NCBI GenBank assembly: GCA_024138025.1
Contig: JAMXBD010002256.1
Span: 124,001-188,000 of the forward strand
From: Combretum micranthum
Lineage: Eukaryota > Streptophyta > Magnoliopsida > Myrtales > Combretaceae
Length of the DNA stretch: 64,000 nucleotides
Reading direction: 5' to 3'
In this document: positions 37,661 to 49,090 of the stretch, one piece after another
Layout: each line of letters starts with the position of its first letter
How positions within the stretch are numbered: the first letter of the stretch is position 1
Position numbers and translations under genes: made by a program
The notes under the pieces: generated by a model
Told to the model about the DNA's origin: nothing
Databases searched by the model: none
What the model saw: the letters and a program-made list of their open reading frames with translations, nothing else

Positions 37661-38716
37661 CTTGTTGAAAAGTTTTTATTTCCCCTGTTTTGTACTTCAA
37701 AAATTTATAGCATAAAGCACTTTTACTTTCTTCAAATACATATTTAGCTTCATACACTATCTTCTATCCACATTAAATATTCCTAATAACTTTGAACATC
37801 ATTTTAACACATTAAACTACTTCATTTATATCAACCCTCTCCTACTCTTCACTTCAAGCTTAACTACTCAAATCAACTTCAATCATCACAGCACTTCTCA
37901 CTACTTCCATAACGCATATAGCAGGTTCATATAATAATAAAACACAATCTAACATATATTAATACATAAAGCCATTCAAACTCACAGGACATTAAACTCA
38001 TTCTAACATGGATTCTATATCTATATCACAAGAAAGAATAAACAAGAGTTTACACTTTGCATTAACTTACATGAAGAAGCTTTGGCTTGGAGAAATTTGT
38101 TGAATCAAATGGCTTGTTTTTACTAAGGTTTAAAGTTTATGGTTTGAAGAAAGAAGAAAAAGAAAGAAAAGAAAAGTGAAAATTCGTATGAATTTTGTGG
38201 GCTGCCAAAAGAGGGTCTATTTGATCAAAATATGGACTCACAGTTATCCTCACTTTGACTTTTGGGGTACATATGAGTTAAGCTTAATTTGACTTAATTT
38301 AGGGCTAATTTGAACTTAATTTGAGCTTGAAAATAGGCTTAATTTTGTAAAATTCTGCTAACAATTATTTAGACATTTCAGAAGTTGTTTTGATAAATTT
38401 AAGCATAACACATATATATTAATTCATAAGAAACACAAACATTAATTACACTAAACATATTAATATACATAAAACAATAGCATTAACCTCATCACACATA
38501 TACACATACATCAGTAATTTACATTAATAAACATAATATATCAAACCTATTTCTACACATTCATTTTCATATATCAAAATTACTTCAAACTTAATATTTA
38601 GAACTAATATTTTATTTACATGAAAATTAGATTATTAAATAAATTAGGTTATTTTAGTGATAAGTTAACATAAAACTAGACGGAGTCTTTAGTAATTTAA
38701 TATGAAAATTAAAACA

Positions 38717-40806
38717 TCAACAAGTTGGTATTACGCAACTAGAGCAAGTAGACATAGTAAATTTGAAGCCAGAAAGGCTTAAGCTTAGTGGCAAGCAACA
38801 ACTCCTTGGTTGTGGTGCACGTTAAGAGCATTATAGAAGCTCGGTAGTAATGTAACAAATCCTTAGTATTTGTGATCTATATAATCAAGAGTTAAATTTG
38901 TTATTGGAAATTTGAAGAGTTCACTTGTGACAAATGTTATTTGGTACAATTAGGCTGTGGATGATAATCTAACTAAATTTGAGCAGTGATGTGTTTTTGC
39001 AGGAAATAATAACATAAAAGATGATGTTGCATGAGCAATACTTTTATTTTACCCTCTACCACCATCAATTCATAGGTTTTCGAAACAACTTATTGAGTAA
39101 AAATCAATTACTTTGCCAAACAGGATGTAACAGTAGTAAGTCTATGTACACTTTAATTGCTAAAGATTGACAAACGTTTGCAACTCATTTATTTTATCGT
39201 ATAAAATAAAAAAGAAAATTAAATTGTAATTTAATGTGAATGTAATAAGGGTATAATACCTATTTCATTATTATTACAATGTTTAGTTGGCATTAAAAAA
39301 AAAAGAATTATGTTGGAATAATAACAAAATGTCCATTATACTCTTATTATAAAAGTAAAACTTAGCAGTGGAATGTTGGCTCTAAATAATTGTAGGAATA
39401 ATATGTGTATTGTAAAACTTGTAGATTATTTGTAGTATTAGCCATGGGGCATTAATTTGTTGTCTTTTCCTATATCTTTATATTTATCTTTGTTATTTTG
39501 ATTAGTAATCTAATAATAGGTATTAGAGCGATAAAGATATCAACAATATCTCAACATTGTCATATATTATCAATAAATAAAAATATATTGTAACTGAGGG
39601 GAATCATATGTTTTATTTGCTTGAATAAATCTTTTTTCTGCTTTATTTTGATGTTTACATAACATATTCTTTCACCATATAGCTTCATTCAAAATTGTAC
39701 CTAAAATAAAGTAAATCCTTCACCATCCAATGGATAGCTAAGGTACACTGTTGATATCATGTTCAATTATTAAAACCTTGGTCAGGGTCAGTCTTTCTGT
39801 TGATAAAGGACAGACAGATAAGAGAATAAACAAAGCAATGGGGGGAAGAAGGAGATGGACTACTCAATTGTTTTTTTGTACACTTTTATCAAGATGTGTA
39901 ATGAAACAGTTGTTGCTCATGCATTTTGGGACATTTAGACATTGAAACCATTCATTGCCCTTCCATCGAAAGGCACAAAAAAATTAAAAGTTCAGCATTG
40001 TAAGAAAAGATCATGTATGGCTTATGGTAAATTATTTGTTTTATGTTTTCATATTCTTTCTGATAATATATATATATATATATATATCTCTTTGAGCATT
40101 TGATTTTTATGTGTATAATTAATTTTAAAATATGAAAAGTCTCATTGATGGGACATATATATTATTTAAATAATATTGATTTGGTATTTAACTCATATTT
40201 ACTATCAGAGATTGGCATAAGATAGTAAATTTTATGAAATTTAAAGGAAAAAAAAAAAAAGCACGTATAATGGCCACTAATTCTTTGTTTGGTTACAGGA
40301 CCCCAAAAAAAAATTTTTATTTGGTAAAAGTGGATGAGGGGAGAATTATAGGAGAGTGGGGAGAAATTAGGTGTTTGGCAATATAAGCAGGAAAGATCAA
40401 AGCAAGGTGGGAAGAAACGAAACGAAACAAAACAAAACGAGAATTTTTCCTTCCAATAGTAAATTTTTTCTTTCTATTTTATGGTCATACTTGAAGGAAT
40501 AAGAAAAACTTGATAAATTTAAAATTATGTCTTCACTGACAGAGTGAAACACGATAATAGTGAAGTCGGAATTTTAGACAAATAATTATTTTCTATCTCT
40601 TAATTTTCTCGAACTCACGTTAACCAAGAAAAACAATAGACATTTCTTACAATCTTCTCTTTCTTTCTTTTACTTTTACTTTTTTTTCTTTTTTTTTTTT
40701 TATATATACTTTGATCGGATGTCTCCTAAGAGACTTTCATATATACTTTTACTTTACTCAGTTCTTTTACCAATTATTTACCAAAGGGTAAATCCTCTCT
40801 CCCTCT
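38717..40806. other. Intergenic sequence; possible LTR fragment near 39.4-39.5 kb
   Basis: TAGGTATTAGAGCG at about 39518-39531 resembles the initiator-Met tRNA primer-binding site (TGGTATCAGAGC) used by many LTR elements, but no flanking LTR pair is visible. An (AT)n run lies at about 40068-40087 and T-runs near 40680-40700. A 64-codon open frame at 39751-39945 is not recognised. Confidence 0.35.
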
Positions 40807-40815
40807 CCCCCCCCC

Positions 40816-40877
<62 letters not shown>
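40807..40877. repeat. Poly-C followed by (CT)n microsatellite
   Basis: A run of about 21 C (40807-40827) is followed by roughly 25 CT units. It creates Ser/Leu- or Glu/Arg-repeat open frames on both strands that should not be taken for genes. Confidence 0.95.
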
Positions 40878-40879
<2 letters not shown>

Positions 40880-41965
40880 TATCACCAATCCAACACCTCT
40901 TCCCACTGGCCATGTGAGGTGAATGAATAAGTGGGGTTTCCTCTTTTATCTTCACCACCTTTTCTATATACAATGGACTAAATTATTCCTTTTCCAAAGT
41001 GATGCCTAAAACCTAATGCTTGATTCTATTTAGCAATTTCTACATTGACTACATAATAGTTCCCTAATATTTTCCATGTCTACCATAATTATTGGTACGA
41101 TAACTTATTTAGCAGTATATTATATCAAAAAGTATCAATATTTAAAGATAAGTTAAGACATTAATATTTTTAGTGATTAAAAAATATATCAATGTTTTTC
41201 AAAATAGGTCATATAAGGATCAACATTTTATATTGACACAATAACAACCAACTTAGACAATTTTTTTCTACTTGAAAAGGCCAAAAATTACCTCAATAGG
41301 CTTAAAAAGACAAGCTTATGTTTTTGCAAACATTGACGTGCCTCATATGGCTTTTTTTTTTTAATCCGCAATTTATTATTTTATAATATATATTTATAAT
41401 AATTTATACATATAATTATATTTGTAAACATAAATATAATATTGATATTATATATTAATATTTTATATAGTATGTATTATTAATATCATATATTTTTATA
41501 AGACAACTTTACTTTTAAATATTAAATTAAATAATTCTAATAGCTAAATATTCAAGTATATTGCCAAAGCAATAAATAAACTAATACATCTTAATTTAAT
41601 AGAGTCAATTGAGCATGGAAATAGGGAAAAATATCAATGTCTCATAAACATATAACAATAAGGAGTAAGAAGTCTTATAGCAAACAATGAAGAAACAGGT
41701 GACCTAGCTTCTAAAAACTTAATGTTGCTAAACCTCTATCAATGATGTACCAAATGCTGTTTATGACGTAGTGGCTGAAACCAATGGATAGTAACCGTAA
41801 GTAGAAGGTAGTGCAAGAACATAAAAAGGCAACTGTTGTTGTGAAGATAGCTATGTCTAGAAAGGAGGATGCCAAGATGATCTTAATGTTGGTGGTGCAG
41901 ATAGGAATGGATGGGAGCTAGGAGACGACTAGTGATGGGAGAATGGGTCAGCTGGTGGTGTACCC
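40878..41965. other. Intergenic sequence, no gene seen
   Basis: Very AT-rich at 41360-41560. GCCTCATATGG near 41340 resembles the GCCTCATATG motifs at 47450-47490, possibly scraps of CACTA subterminal repeats. Confidence 0.35.
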
Positions 41966-43550
41966 TGATAGGCATAATTTATCCTTGATCTTAATGACTA
42001 ATTAAGTTCAATTTATAGTTTTATTGACATGATTTATAGGAGAATTAGTGCTTAGTTGGGATATATATTCATTTCAGGTCAAATTGGAGCATGTTGAAGA
42101 CATTTAAAGGGATTTTGAGAGATTTTCACCAAGACTTATCCAACGGAGTGAAGATAGACTAGCATAGAGACCAATCATGGGTGTCAAAATGAGAAATCCA
42201 ACTCCATAAGCTTCTTAGGGCAAGTTCATGCCCGTGGCTTGTGAAAATCCAACTTCAGAGGCTTCTAAAAGCAAGTTTACAGGCGTAATTCCTGAAGAAT
42301 TCAAGATCAATGGCTACTAAGGTCAAAGTTACAAGCATGATTCACAAATTTCAAGTGATTAGATTCTACTAAGGGTAGAGTTAAGGGTGTGATTCTTAGT
42401 GTGATCGAAAATTCACTCTCTCAACTTTTCCCTAAACAGTATAATTAATAGGTTTTATATGTGAATAGATACTTTCATTTATTACCTTTAGGGAAATATC
42501 TTAGGGTATAAAAGACAACATACCCATTCAATAAATGGAATGGAGAGATTTTCCATCAATTAGAGTGGGAACAATACATACATCTTCTCCTTCCTACAAA
42601 GGGAATGAGTGTTTTTATGTGTGAGGGTGTTTGTGAGTGTATTGTGATGTGTAAATATTGTATCTATGATTATTTGCCTATGGAACTTGAGAGAGACCAG
42701 TAATGGATCTTCAATGTGTTGTTGTAAACAATTCTCAGAGAATTTCAGCAATAGAAGAAACCAATGTTGTCTTCCTATCTCACATCTTACACTTATTGTG
42801 TTTTTCTTAATGTCTGTTTATTGTGTATTATGCAAATTTCATGATTTCCTATGTAGAAGTGCATTAAATCCATTATTGCTATTAAACTTCTTAATTTCAA
42901 TGGCATGATATAAGTAGCATTATTTTATATAGTGCACGACATGGACTTTTGCCAGATTTCACTTGGATAGATTGAGAAATCATCAAAGTGAATAGATTTA
43001 AATTGTTGAAAGGGATTGCTCATTGTCTTAAAGATATGATGGTGAAATCTTTTGCAATTTTCTATGGAATTCCTAAAGTTAATGCGATCCTTGATTTGCT
43101 ATTAGCCTAGGAATAGATTCTGGTAGATAAAATCAATATTAAGCCTTGTTGGTCTTAAGAAAGACTTTAAAGGAGTATGTTGAATTTTGCAGTTAAGACT
43201 AATAACAATACATCGATAGTATGAAATTACATGTTAATCATAGTTTACAGGCTTATGTGTTATGTTTGCATTGCATCTCTTTGTTATGTGTTAATATGTG
43301 TATTTGCATCCTTAAGTAATTAATAGTGTAATTAGTAATTCAATACTATCATTAAAATTTGATTCTTTTTGGGCTAGATAATGAGAAGAAGGTTAGTACC
43401 AGTGCTTAACTCATTCCCTGTGGGAGACAACCTTATATTTAACCCTAGACTACATAATGACAAATTATTTTATGCTCATGTTAGAAGTTGTGTGTGGGCT
43501 AGTAGTTTGGAAAATTATGTACCTTAAAATTTGGATCGGTGTTGAAAAAA
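41966..43550 (+). mobile_element. Probable solo LTR of an Athila/Tat-type Gypsy element
   Basis: Begins TGATAGGCATAATTTATCC, carries a TATAAAAG promoter motif at 42507-42514, and near its 3' end has CTCATTCCCTGTGGGAGACAA, close to the 'TCCCTGTGGGTTCGACC' phrase characteristic of the 3' part of Athila/Tat LTRs. No primer-binding site or coding region follows. Loosely similar flanks (GTACCC at 41960, GTACCT at 43519) suggest the end may lie earlier than stated, so the 3' boundary is approximate. Confidence 0.5.
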
Positions 43551-44460
43551 TGACATAAGTTCCTCCATTCATCGCCCCTATGCTTGAGTCCAGGTGGTAG
43601 TTAGCTCACTACTACTTCACCATCGCCTTTCTTCTTGTCATATAGTGATACAAATAATAACTAACCTAGCTGTAAGACTTGCTGAATAGCAAATTCAAGA
43701 TAATCCATCACTTCCTAATCCTCTGCAATTTGGCAGGTAGCTCGAAATTTTGTTGTAAATTAATATAAAATAGAAGCATAAGTGAAGACTTATGGTTGAA
43801 TGAAATATCAAAAATATCATAGGATTCAAAGTATACTAACCATGATTCACTAACATAGTGATATGCCTTTAGAAATTATGACCATGCCTTTCCCTTGTCA
43901 CCCTCTACAAATAACTCAGTGGATGCTCATTGATGTAGTAGAAACTCTAACTTGACTGTCCTTATATTCTCATTGCACATGATTCTCAAATGCCTATATG
44001 AGGTGCTGATCTTTGACTTGTGGATGATCCTCCAAAACTCCTCCATAACTCTCGATCTCTTATAGAGACCTTTACATCTAGTCTTGACTTGTATATCAGC
44101 TTCCTCCATAGTAGCAACACTTCTAGTCACCTTTGCCTTTATCATCGCAAATTCCTCCTTTGCAGCCTCTAGGACTTCTCCAATGATAGGGCATCAGCCT
44201 CCATGTCATCATAAACTGTAGCTTGTTGAACCCCCACAATTGTCACTCGACCTGCGTACTGCAAGATTTTTTGACCTATATCCTAGTGACATTAGAAAAA
44301 AGCGATGCAAAAGAACCTTAGAAGAACATAAACAATTAACATGAATGATTACACAATGAAAACAAATATATACTTACATATCAACACAATGACATAAATT
44401 ATGTATTGCTCAAACTAAGTCACCTAGCCCTACATGATTTGGTGAAAAAAAGTCTCAATC
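43551..44460 (-). other. Low-GC stretch with an unassigned open frame (43927-44145, minus)
   Basis: The 72-codon minus-strand frame reads like real protein in composition (VATMEEADIQVKTRCKGLYK, VMEEFWRIIHKSKISTS) and in-frame pieces continue on both sides with stops. It may be a remnant of a transposon gene. I do not recognise a family. Confidence 0.25.
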
Positions 44461-44940
44461 CACCCTATAAATTGCAATGATATAACTATAGCAATTTGCC
44501 ACTTATAATTTATTCCAACTAATTTTCTTGCTAAATGTAGATTGTTAACATAAACTTATTACTAATTTTAATTTTAAACTCAATTGATTATCACATAACC
44601 ATCCTGCAAATTGAAATAATATAGCTATAGCAATTTGTCACCCATACTTTCTTCCTAATAATTTTTTGCTAAGTATAAAGATTGTTAATATAACTCATTT
44701 CTAATTTCAGTAATAAACTCAATTAATTATCACATAACCATCCTACAAATTGCAATGATATAAATATGGCAATTTGTCCTCTATATTTTCTTCCTATTGA
44801 TTATCTTGCTAAATGTAAAGATTGTTAACATAAAATTAATTATAACTTCAGTAATAAACTCAATTAATTATCACATAATCATTTTGAAAATTGCAATGAT
44901 ATCACTATAGAAATTTAGCCCCAATATTTTCATCTTGCTA
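44461..44940. repeat. Tandem array of ~140-bp units (3.4 units), left part
   Basis: The anchor AATTG(C/A)AAT(G/A)AT starts at about 44470, 44609, 44748 and 44889, spacing 139-141 bases. Units share GATTGTTAA(C/T)ATAA, CTCAATTAATTATCACATAA and CAATTTG. The fourth unit is cut by the insertion at 44941-45593 and resumes afterwards. Confidence 0.9.
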
Positions 44941-44971
<31 letters not shown>

Positions 44972-45535
44972 TTTTTGCTAGCAAAGATGGAATTTTATTC
45001 AATGAAATAAAATTACATCAATTAAATAGATCGATACAAGATAATTGACTAATGAAGAGTTGGGAGGACAAAGACCCATCTGATTAAATGGGCATGTCTC
45101 TTCAACCGTCAAAATATCCCACACAGGGGATACAATCCTTCCTAGTAAAACAAATACCATAACAGGGATAACATAATCTCATACAGAGGATGAAAACAAA
45201 AGAAAAAAAAAAAGAAAAACAACAAACACATTAAATCCATTTATTTTTAAAATACTACTAACAAACAATGTTAACTAATCTTCTAGTCTTTAGCTAAACC
45301 GGATCTATAGATAGGAGACTTGTAGTAAAGGATTTGAGATTTCGATAACGATGATGGTGACAATGATGAACAAATTTGAATGGTTTTATGTTAAAATTGG
45401 TTGATATGAAATTACTGATATTATTAGTGATGAATTTATGGATTAAATGTGGTTAAAGAAAGAAGAATGTTTAGAAAGGAGGGGCAGCCGCTAGGCAATC
45501 TAGTTGCCGCCCGACCACCTTCATATGCTAGGGTT

Positions 45536-45577
<42 letters not shown>

Positions 45578-45593
45578 ATCATCCGACTAATTG
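44941..45593 (-). mobile_element. Retroposon insertion (LINE/SINE-like) within the tandem array
   Basis: The ~650-bp insert interrupts repeat unit 4. CTTGCTA occurs at both edges (44934-44940 and about 45595-45601), consistent with a short target duplication. Read on the minus strand it starts with (CT)n and AAACCCTAG and ends ATCTTTGCTAGC followed by a poly-A tract and (AT)n. A 3' A-tail plus target duplication indicates reverse-transcribed insertion. Coding capacity is negligible; a non-autonomous or 5'-truncated LINE is most likely, but a processed host transcript is possible. Confidence 0.65.
45537..45573. repeat. (AG)n microsatellite
   Basis: About 18 AG units at the 5' edge of the retroposon; on the insert's own strand this is a CT-rich leader. 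Confidence 0.95.
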
Positions 45594-45690
45594 CCTTGCT
45601 AAGTTAAAGATTGTTAATATAAACTTATTACTAATTTCAATAATAAACTCAATTAATTATCACATAATTATTAACTAATATTTATTACTA
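45594..45690. repeat. Tandem array, right part of unit 4
   Basis: From CCTTGCTAAGTTAAAGATTG to TATCACATAATTATT the sequence continues the fourth 140-bp unit exactly where the left part stops. Confidence 0.85.
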
Positions 45691-46496
45691 AGTTTACAAA
45701 ATCTAGTACTCTTTTAAATTTTAAAATTTCAATAAAGGACGCCGAAGTAGGGGGGGGAGGTGTGTGGACCTATTATCTTATTTTCAATGAATTCGGATGT
45801 TTCCTACAATATAATATAATTTTTTTTACCTAACTAATTAAATTCCTAGAGAAAACCATTTTATTAAATAAATACAAATTTTATGGCAAATTTGTTGAAA
45901 TTTTTAATGTTGTGTCACATATGCATGCTACACCATATCATTAAAATTGTTAATAAACATATTTTATTTCATATTGGAATAGATACAAACTTTATAAACA
46001 ATACAAAAATTATATTTAAAGATAGATCACGTATCTTAGGCATTTACTGCAATATAAAGCAAAACGTGCTAATGTAAATATTGTATTAAACTCTTGATAC
46101 ACCCATTTATAATCAAGCAATTCTTAAAGTTAGACATGACAACGGCAACAATATATCACAAACTAACATATTTAATTGTACAAAACATACTTTATAAACT
46201 TCAAAATATATAAGATATTTTACTAACCTTAACTAAGTGAAAATACTTCAAAAACTTGAACTAAAACGCCAAATAATACCTTCTCAATACCTATAATATT
46301 ACGTTAACATAAACATTAGATGTTTTGAAAAAAAAAAAAAAAAGAAAGCACAAGCTTAGGAAATGGACAGAAATCGAGAGAAGATGAGGAAAAGAGGCAT
46401 GCGTAAATGAATCTATGCGTGGGGAGAAGGAGAAGCATAACTTGTATATATAGTTTTTGAATGAGGAGAATTTTGTCTCATCCAAATTTTCGAACG
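45691..46496. other. Intergenic sequence, no gene seen
   Basis: AT-rich with a G-run near 45751. A 64-codon frame (45883-46077) is unrecognised. Confidence 0.4.
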
Positions 46497-46504
46497 GTGA
46501 GAAA

Positions 46505-47407
46505 CATGATTGTCAAACTTGTGAGTCTACTTGTACGTTTCTACAAGTTCATAAGTTAGTGGCTCGATTTCAATTTAACTTACATATAAAATCATTATTG
46601 AAGCAAGCTCTTCCTAGACTCATGATTCTACATAGTAGATAGAATCAGAAATGTCGTAATTTTACATATTTTTGTTCTATTTGAACTTTAAAAATGTAAG
46701 TAATTTAATATGTTTAAATTTAGGAACTTTTGGGTTGGTTCTTGATGTTTATGTTGAACCTACCTAATTTGAGGTGTCTTTGTTCCTTCTTTTCCTTTTG
46801 TTTCCTTTTTTTAGACGATTGTTTTCTTCTATGTTATATACTTCGATGTATTTTTAATGATTAGAATGAAAATAGAATAAATATATAGAGTGCTTTATTT
46901 TTATTTTTCTTTTTCTTTCTAAAATTTTCTATATGTAATTTGTTTGTCATAAATTTAATGACTTTTCATCCAAATATTCAATGATCAAGAAAATGCTCAC
47001 TAATGCACAAAACTAGTGACTCACGGAAAAAAAATTTGCAATACATTTTGTGAATCATCATAAAATGTGAATAATTATTACATTGCATTAAACATATTAA
47101 CGAGAGCATATGAATTAGGATGGGTAAAACTTGAAAGCAACATTTGAATTGTAGTAGACACAAGAGAGATTTGAAGGCATAAAATGATTGGTTTTTTATC
47201 TTCATTTTGGTTGTATGTAAGTTAAACTAATGCTGGATTTATTTATTTTCATCATTTATTTAAAGTTTTATTAGTAAAGTAAATCTATAGTTTTTACAAA
47301 TGAATTTACATTGGTTATAGAATCTTATGATTTTACATTTCGATTATACGCCTTGATTCTATAGACCCCTAATGACTCTAGATAAAATCTTGAGTTTGAC
47401 AACCATG
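46505..47407. mobile_element. Non-autonomous hAT-type element, about 900 bp
   Basis: Starts CATGATTGTCAAACTTG and ends GAGTTTGACAACCATG, a 14-base inverted repeat with one mismatch. It is flanked by GTGAGAAA (46497-46504) and GTGGGAAA (47408-47415), an 8-base target duplication with one mismatch. It shares its ends with the 235-bp MITE at 10258-10492. No transposase frame is present. Confidence 0.75.
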
Positions 47408-47560
47408 GTGGGAAATCTCTCACCTTTTGAGGTATTAGCGAGACTTCTTGCCTCATATGCCAGTAAGTAGTGTGACTTGCCTCATATGTCTTGTATGCTT
47501 AATTATAGATAAGAGAAGCAAGTCTCACCTCATGCTAGCCGTCTTTTCTCCTTTTTTTTT
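47408..47560. repeat. CACTA-like subterminal repeat fragment
   Basis: Motifs such as TCTCACC, TTGCCTCATATG (twice) and AGTCTCACCTCATG, followed by a T-run and TTTTTCCTATTTATG, parallel the subterminal region of the CACTA element at 26130-26180. Its own terminus is not visible. Confidence 0.4.
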
Positions 47561-47829
47561 TTTTTCCTATTTATGTTCTACTTAAAACCTTGATTTTTCA
47601 ACTATTCAAAATATTAATCCCTTATTTACCCTATTTTGTGAAACAATGATCTCTTCATTTTACCACACAAACGTTGATATTTCATTCAATCTACCTTACA
47701 AAATTGATGTATTTTGATGTAATTTTTCCCTTATTTTAAGATTAAATATATAAAAAATCCTTACACACGTCAAGTTGTATTTAAATTTTAAACCATTTAG
47801 AAGTGCTAATCAATTTGTCTCAAATCTAG

Positions 47830-49090
47830 TATGGTATATAATATAACCGGGACGGTTTCAATCCAATTCCTTGTAGAGTTCCCAAAGCCTGTCCCAAGCC
47901 CTATAGGATTTTTGTCCAAACCCAAAACCCGTTCGAAAACTTATAAGGTACTCAAACCCAAACCTGAAACCCAATGAAAGCATTATAATTTTACTGAATA
48001 AATGCCTACATGATGGTTTTATTTATAAGTTTAATATATACAACCATTATAACCGTAATTTTTTTTTATTTTACTATAAAAATTCTAATGGATTTTGTAT
48101 ATAGGTTTAATAAATATATATATATATTTTCCTCTTAATAGGTTCGGGTTCCCAACAGGTTTTATACCTATCTCAGAAGCCAACCTAGAACCCTATAGGG
48201 TTTTATTAATGATCCCAAAACTCATCTCAAACTAGAGGTGGGCAAAAAAATCGACTAAACTGAAAAGTCAAACCAAAATCGAAAAACCAATATGAAAAAT
48301 ATGGTTAACTAGTCTATTGGTTTCAGTTTAGGTTCATGGTTTTAATTTTTTTCGGTTTCCATTTGTAATCGTAAAGAATCGATGGTTAATGATTAACCGA
48401 TATCTATAAATATATAATATTATATATAATTAATTTTTAAAAATATAAAGAGCATAAATCATGCTAAACATGGTAAAATGTCACACAAAACTAAACATTG
48501 GACAAATATAATACAGCTTATAGTATACTTGTATTAGATCTTTGTTTTGTTTTATGTTATTATCATAAGTGCTAAAGCATGATGTATCTAGCTATCCATA
48601 AATGCTTGGAGTTTTCTTGTAAATTACAAATCTTGAGTAATGATAGGGTGTTAATGTTTATTGACTAATGCATCCTAGCCTTTTTTTTTTTTTTTAAGTT
48701 GTTTTGAATAAAACTTGTTATAAGGTTGATGATTGTTTTGACTTATATCTTTAAATTAATAATTGAATGTAATTATGAAAAAAAAGTATTTAAATTTTTA
48801 CCGGTCAATATGATTAACCGCAACTTTTAATTAACCATTATACTAAATGGTTAAAAACCAAAAACCAAAATTATTAACTAAAAAAATGGTTAACCACTTA
48901 ACCGTTAAAGTGGTTAATCATTAATAATACATCGGTTTAGGTTTGAGATTTTGAAAAATCGATTATTATGGATCGATTCAAAATATGAGGTCATTGACTA
49001 GTTAATCGATCCATGCCCAACTCTATCTCAAACCCTATAAAGTATTTATCGGGTTGGAAAGGTTGGTACCCTATAAGAACTGACCACTTA
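47830..49090. repeat. Host repeat (AACCCTATAGGG-rich foldback element) carrying a nested hAT
   Basis: The left part (47840-48232) is rich in CCCAAACCC, CCCTATAGG and GGTTCGGGTT. After the nested insertion the same theme resumes (49026-49085: CCCTATAAAG, CGGGTTGGAA, ACCCTATAAGAACTGACC). ACCGGGACGGTTTCAATCC at the left is loosely inverted relative to the right edge. Confidence 0.5.
48233..49025. mobile_element. Non-autonomous hAT element nested in a repeat
   Basis: This 793-bp element starts TAGAGGTGGGCA and ends TGCCCAACTCTA, an inverted repeat with one mismatch. It is flanked by the perfect 8-base duplication TCTCAAAC (48225-48232 and 49026-49033). Ends of the type TAGGGGTGGGCA plus an 8-base duplication are diagnostic of plant hAT elements. 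The interior has repeated GGTTAACC-like and CGGTTT motifs and no transposase. Confidence 0.9.

Larger units (their letters stand above)
35967..38716 (-). mobile_element. Probable solo or degenerate Ty3/Gypsy-type LTR (minus strand)
   Basis: On the plus strand the block opens TGTGATTATAATGACCTGACC, the mirror of an LTR 3' end of the kind '...GGGTCATTACA'. Read on the minus strand it shows a pyrimidine-rich CTTTTCTTTTCTTTC leader near 38160, an exon-like end with a GTAAGT donor at 38074-38069, a GC-rich internal patch (37380-37660), an acceptor at 36425, and AT-rich terminal sequence. This layout resembles long LTRs of plant chromoviruses such as Tekay. No gag or pol reading frame is present. 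The far boundary (about 38.7 kb) is uncertain, as I find no matching target duplication. Confidence 0.4.

Noticed and set aside
39400..39540. LTR ending at a TAGGTATTAGAGCG primer-binding-like site
   Set aside because: No TG...CA boundaries, no second LTR and no coding relic; one 12-base resemblance is not enough.
40719..40973. Open frames on both strands with Ser/Leu or Glu/Arg repeats
   Set aside because: Created by the poly-C and (CT)n microsatellite.
41955..43525. GTACCC / GTACCT as an LTR target duplication
   Set aside because: It would leave element ends not of TG...CA form, so it was not used to set the boundaries.
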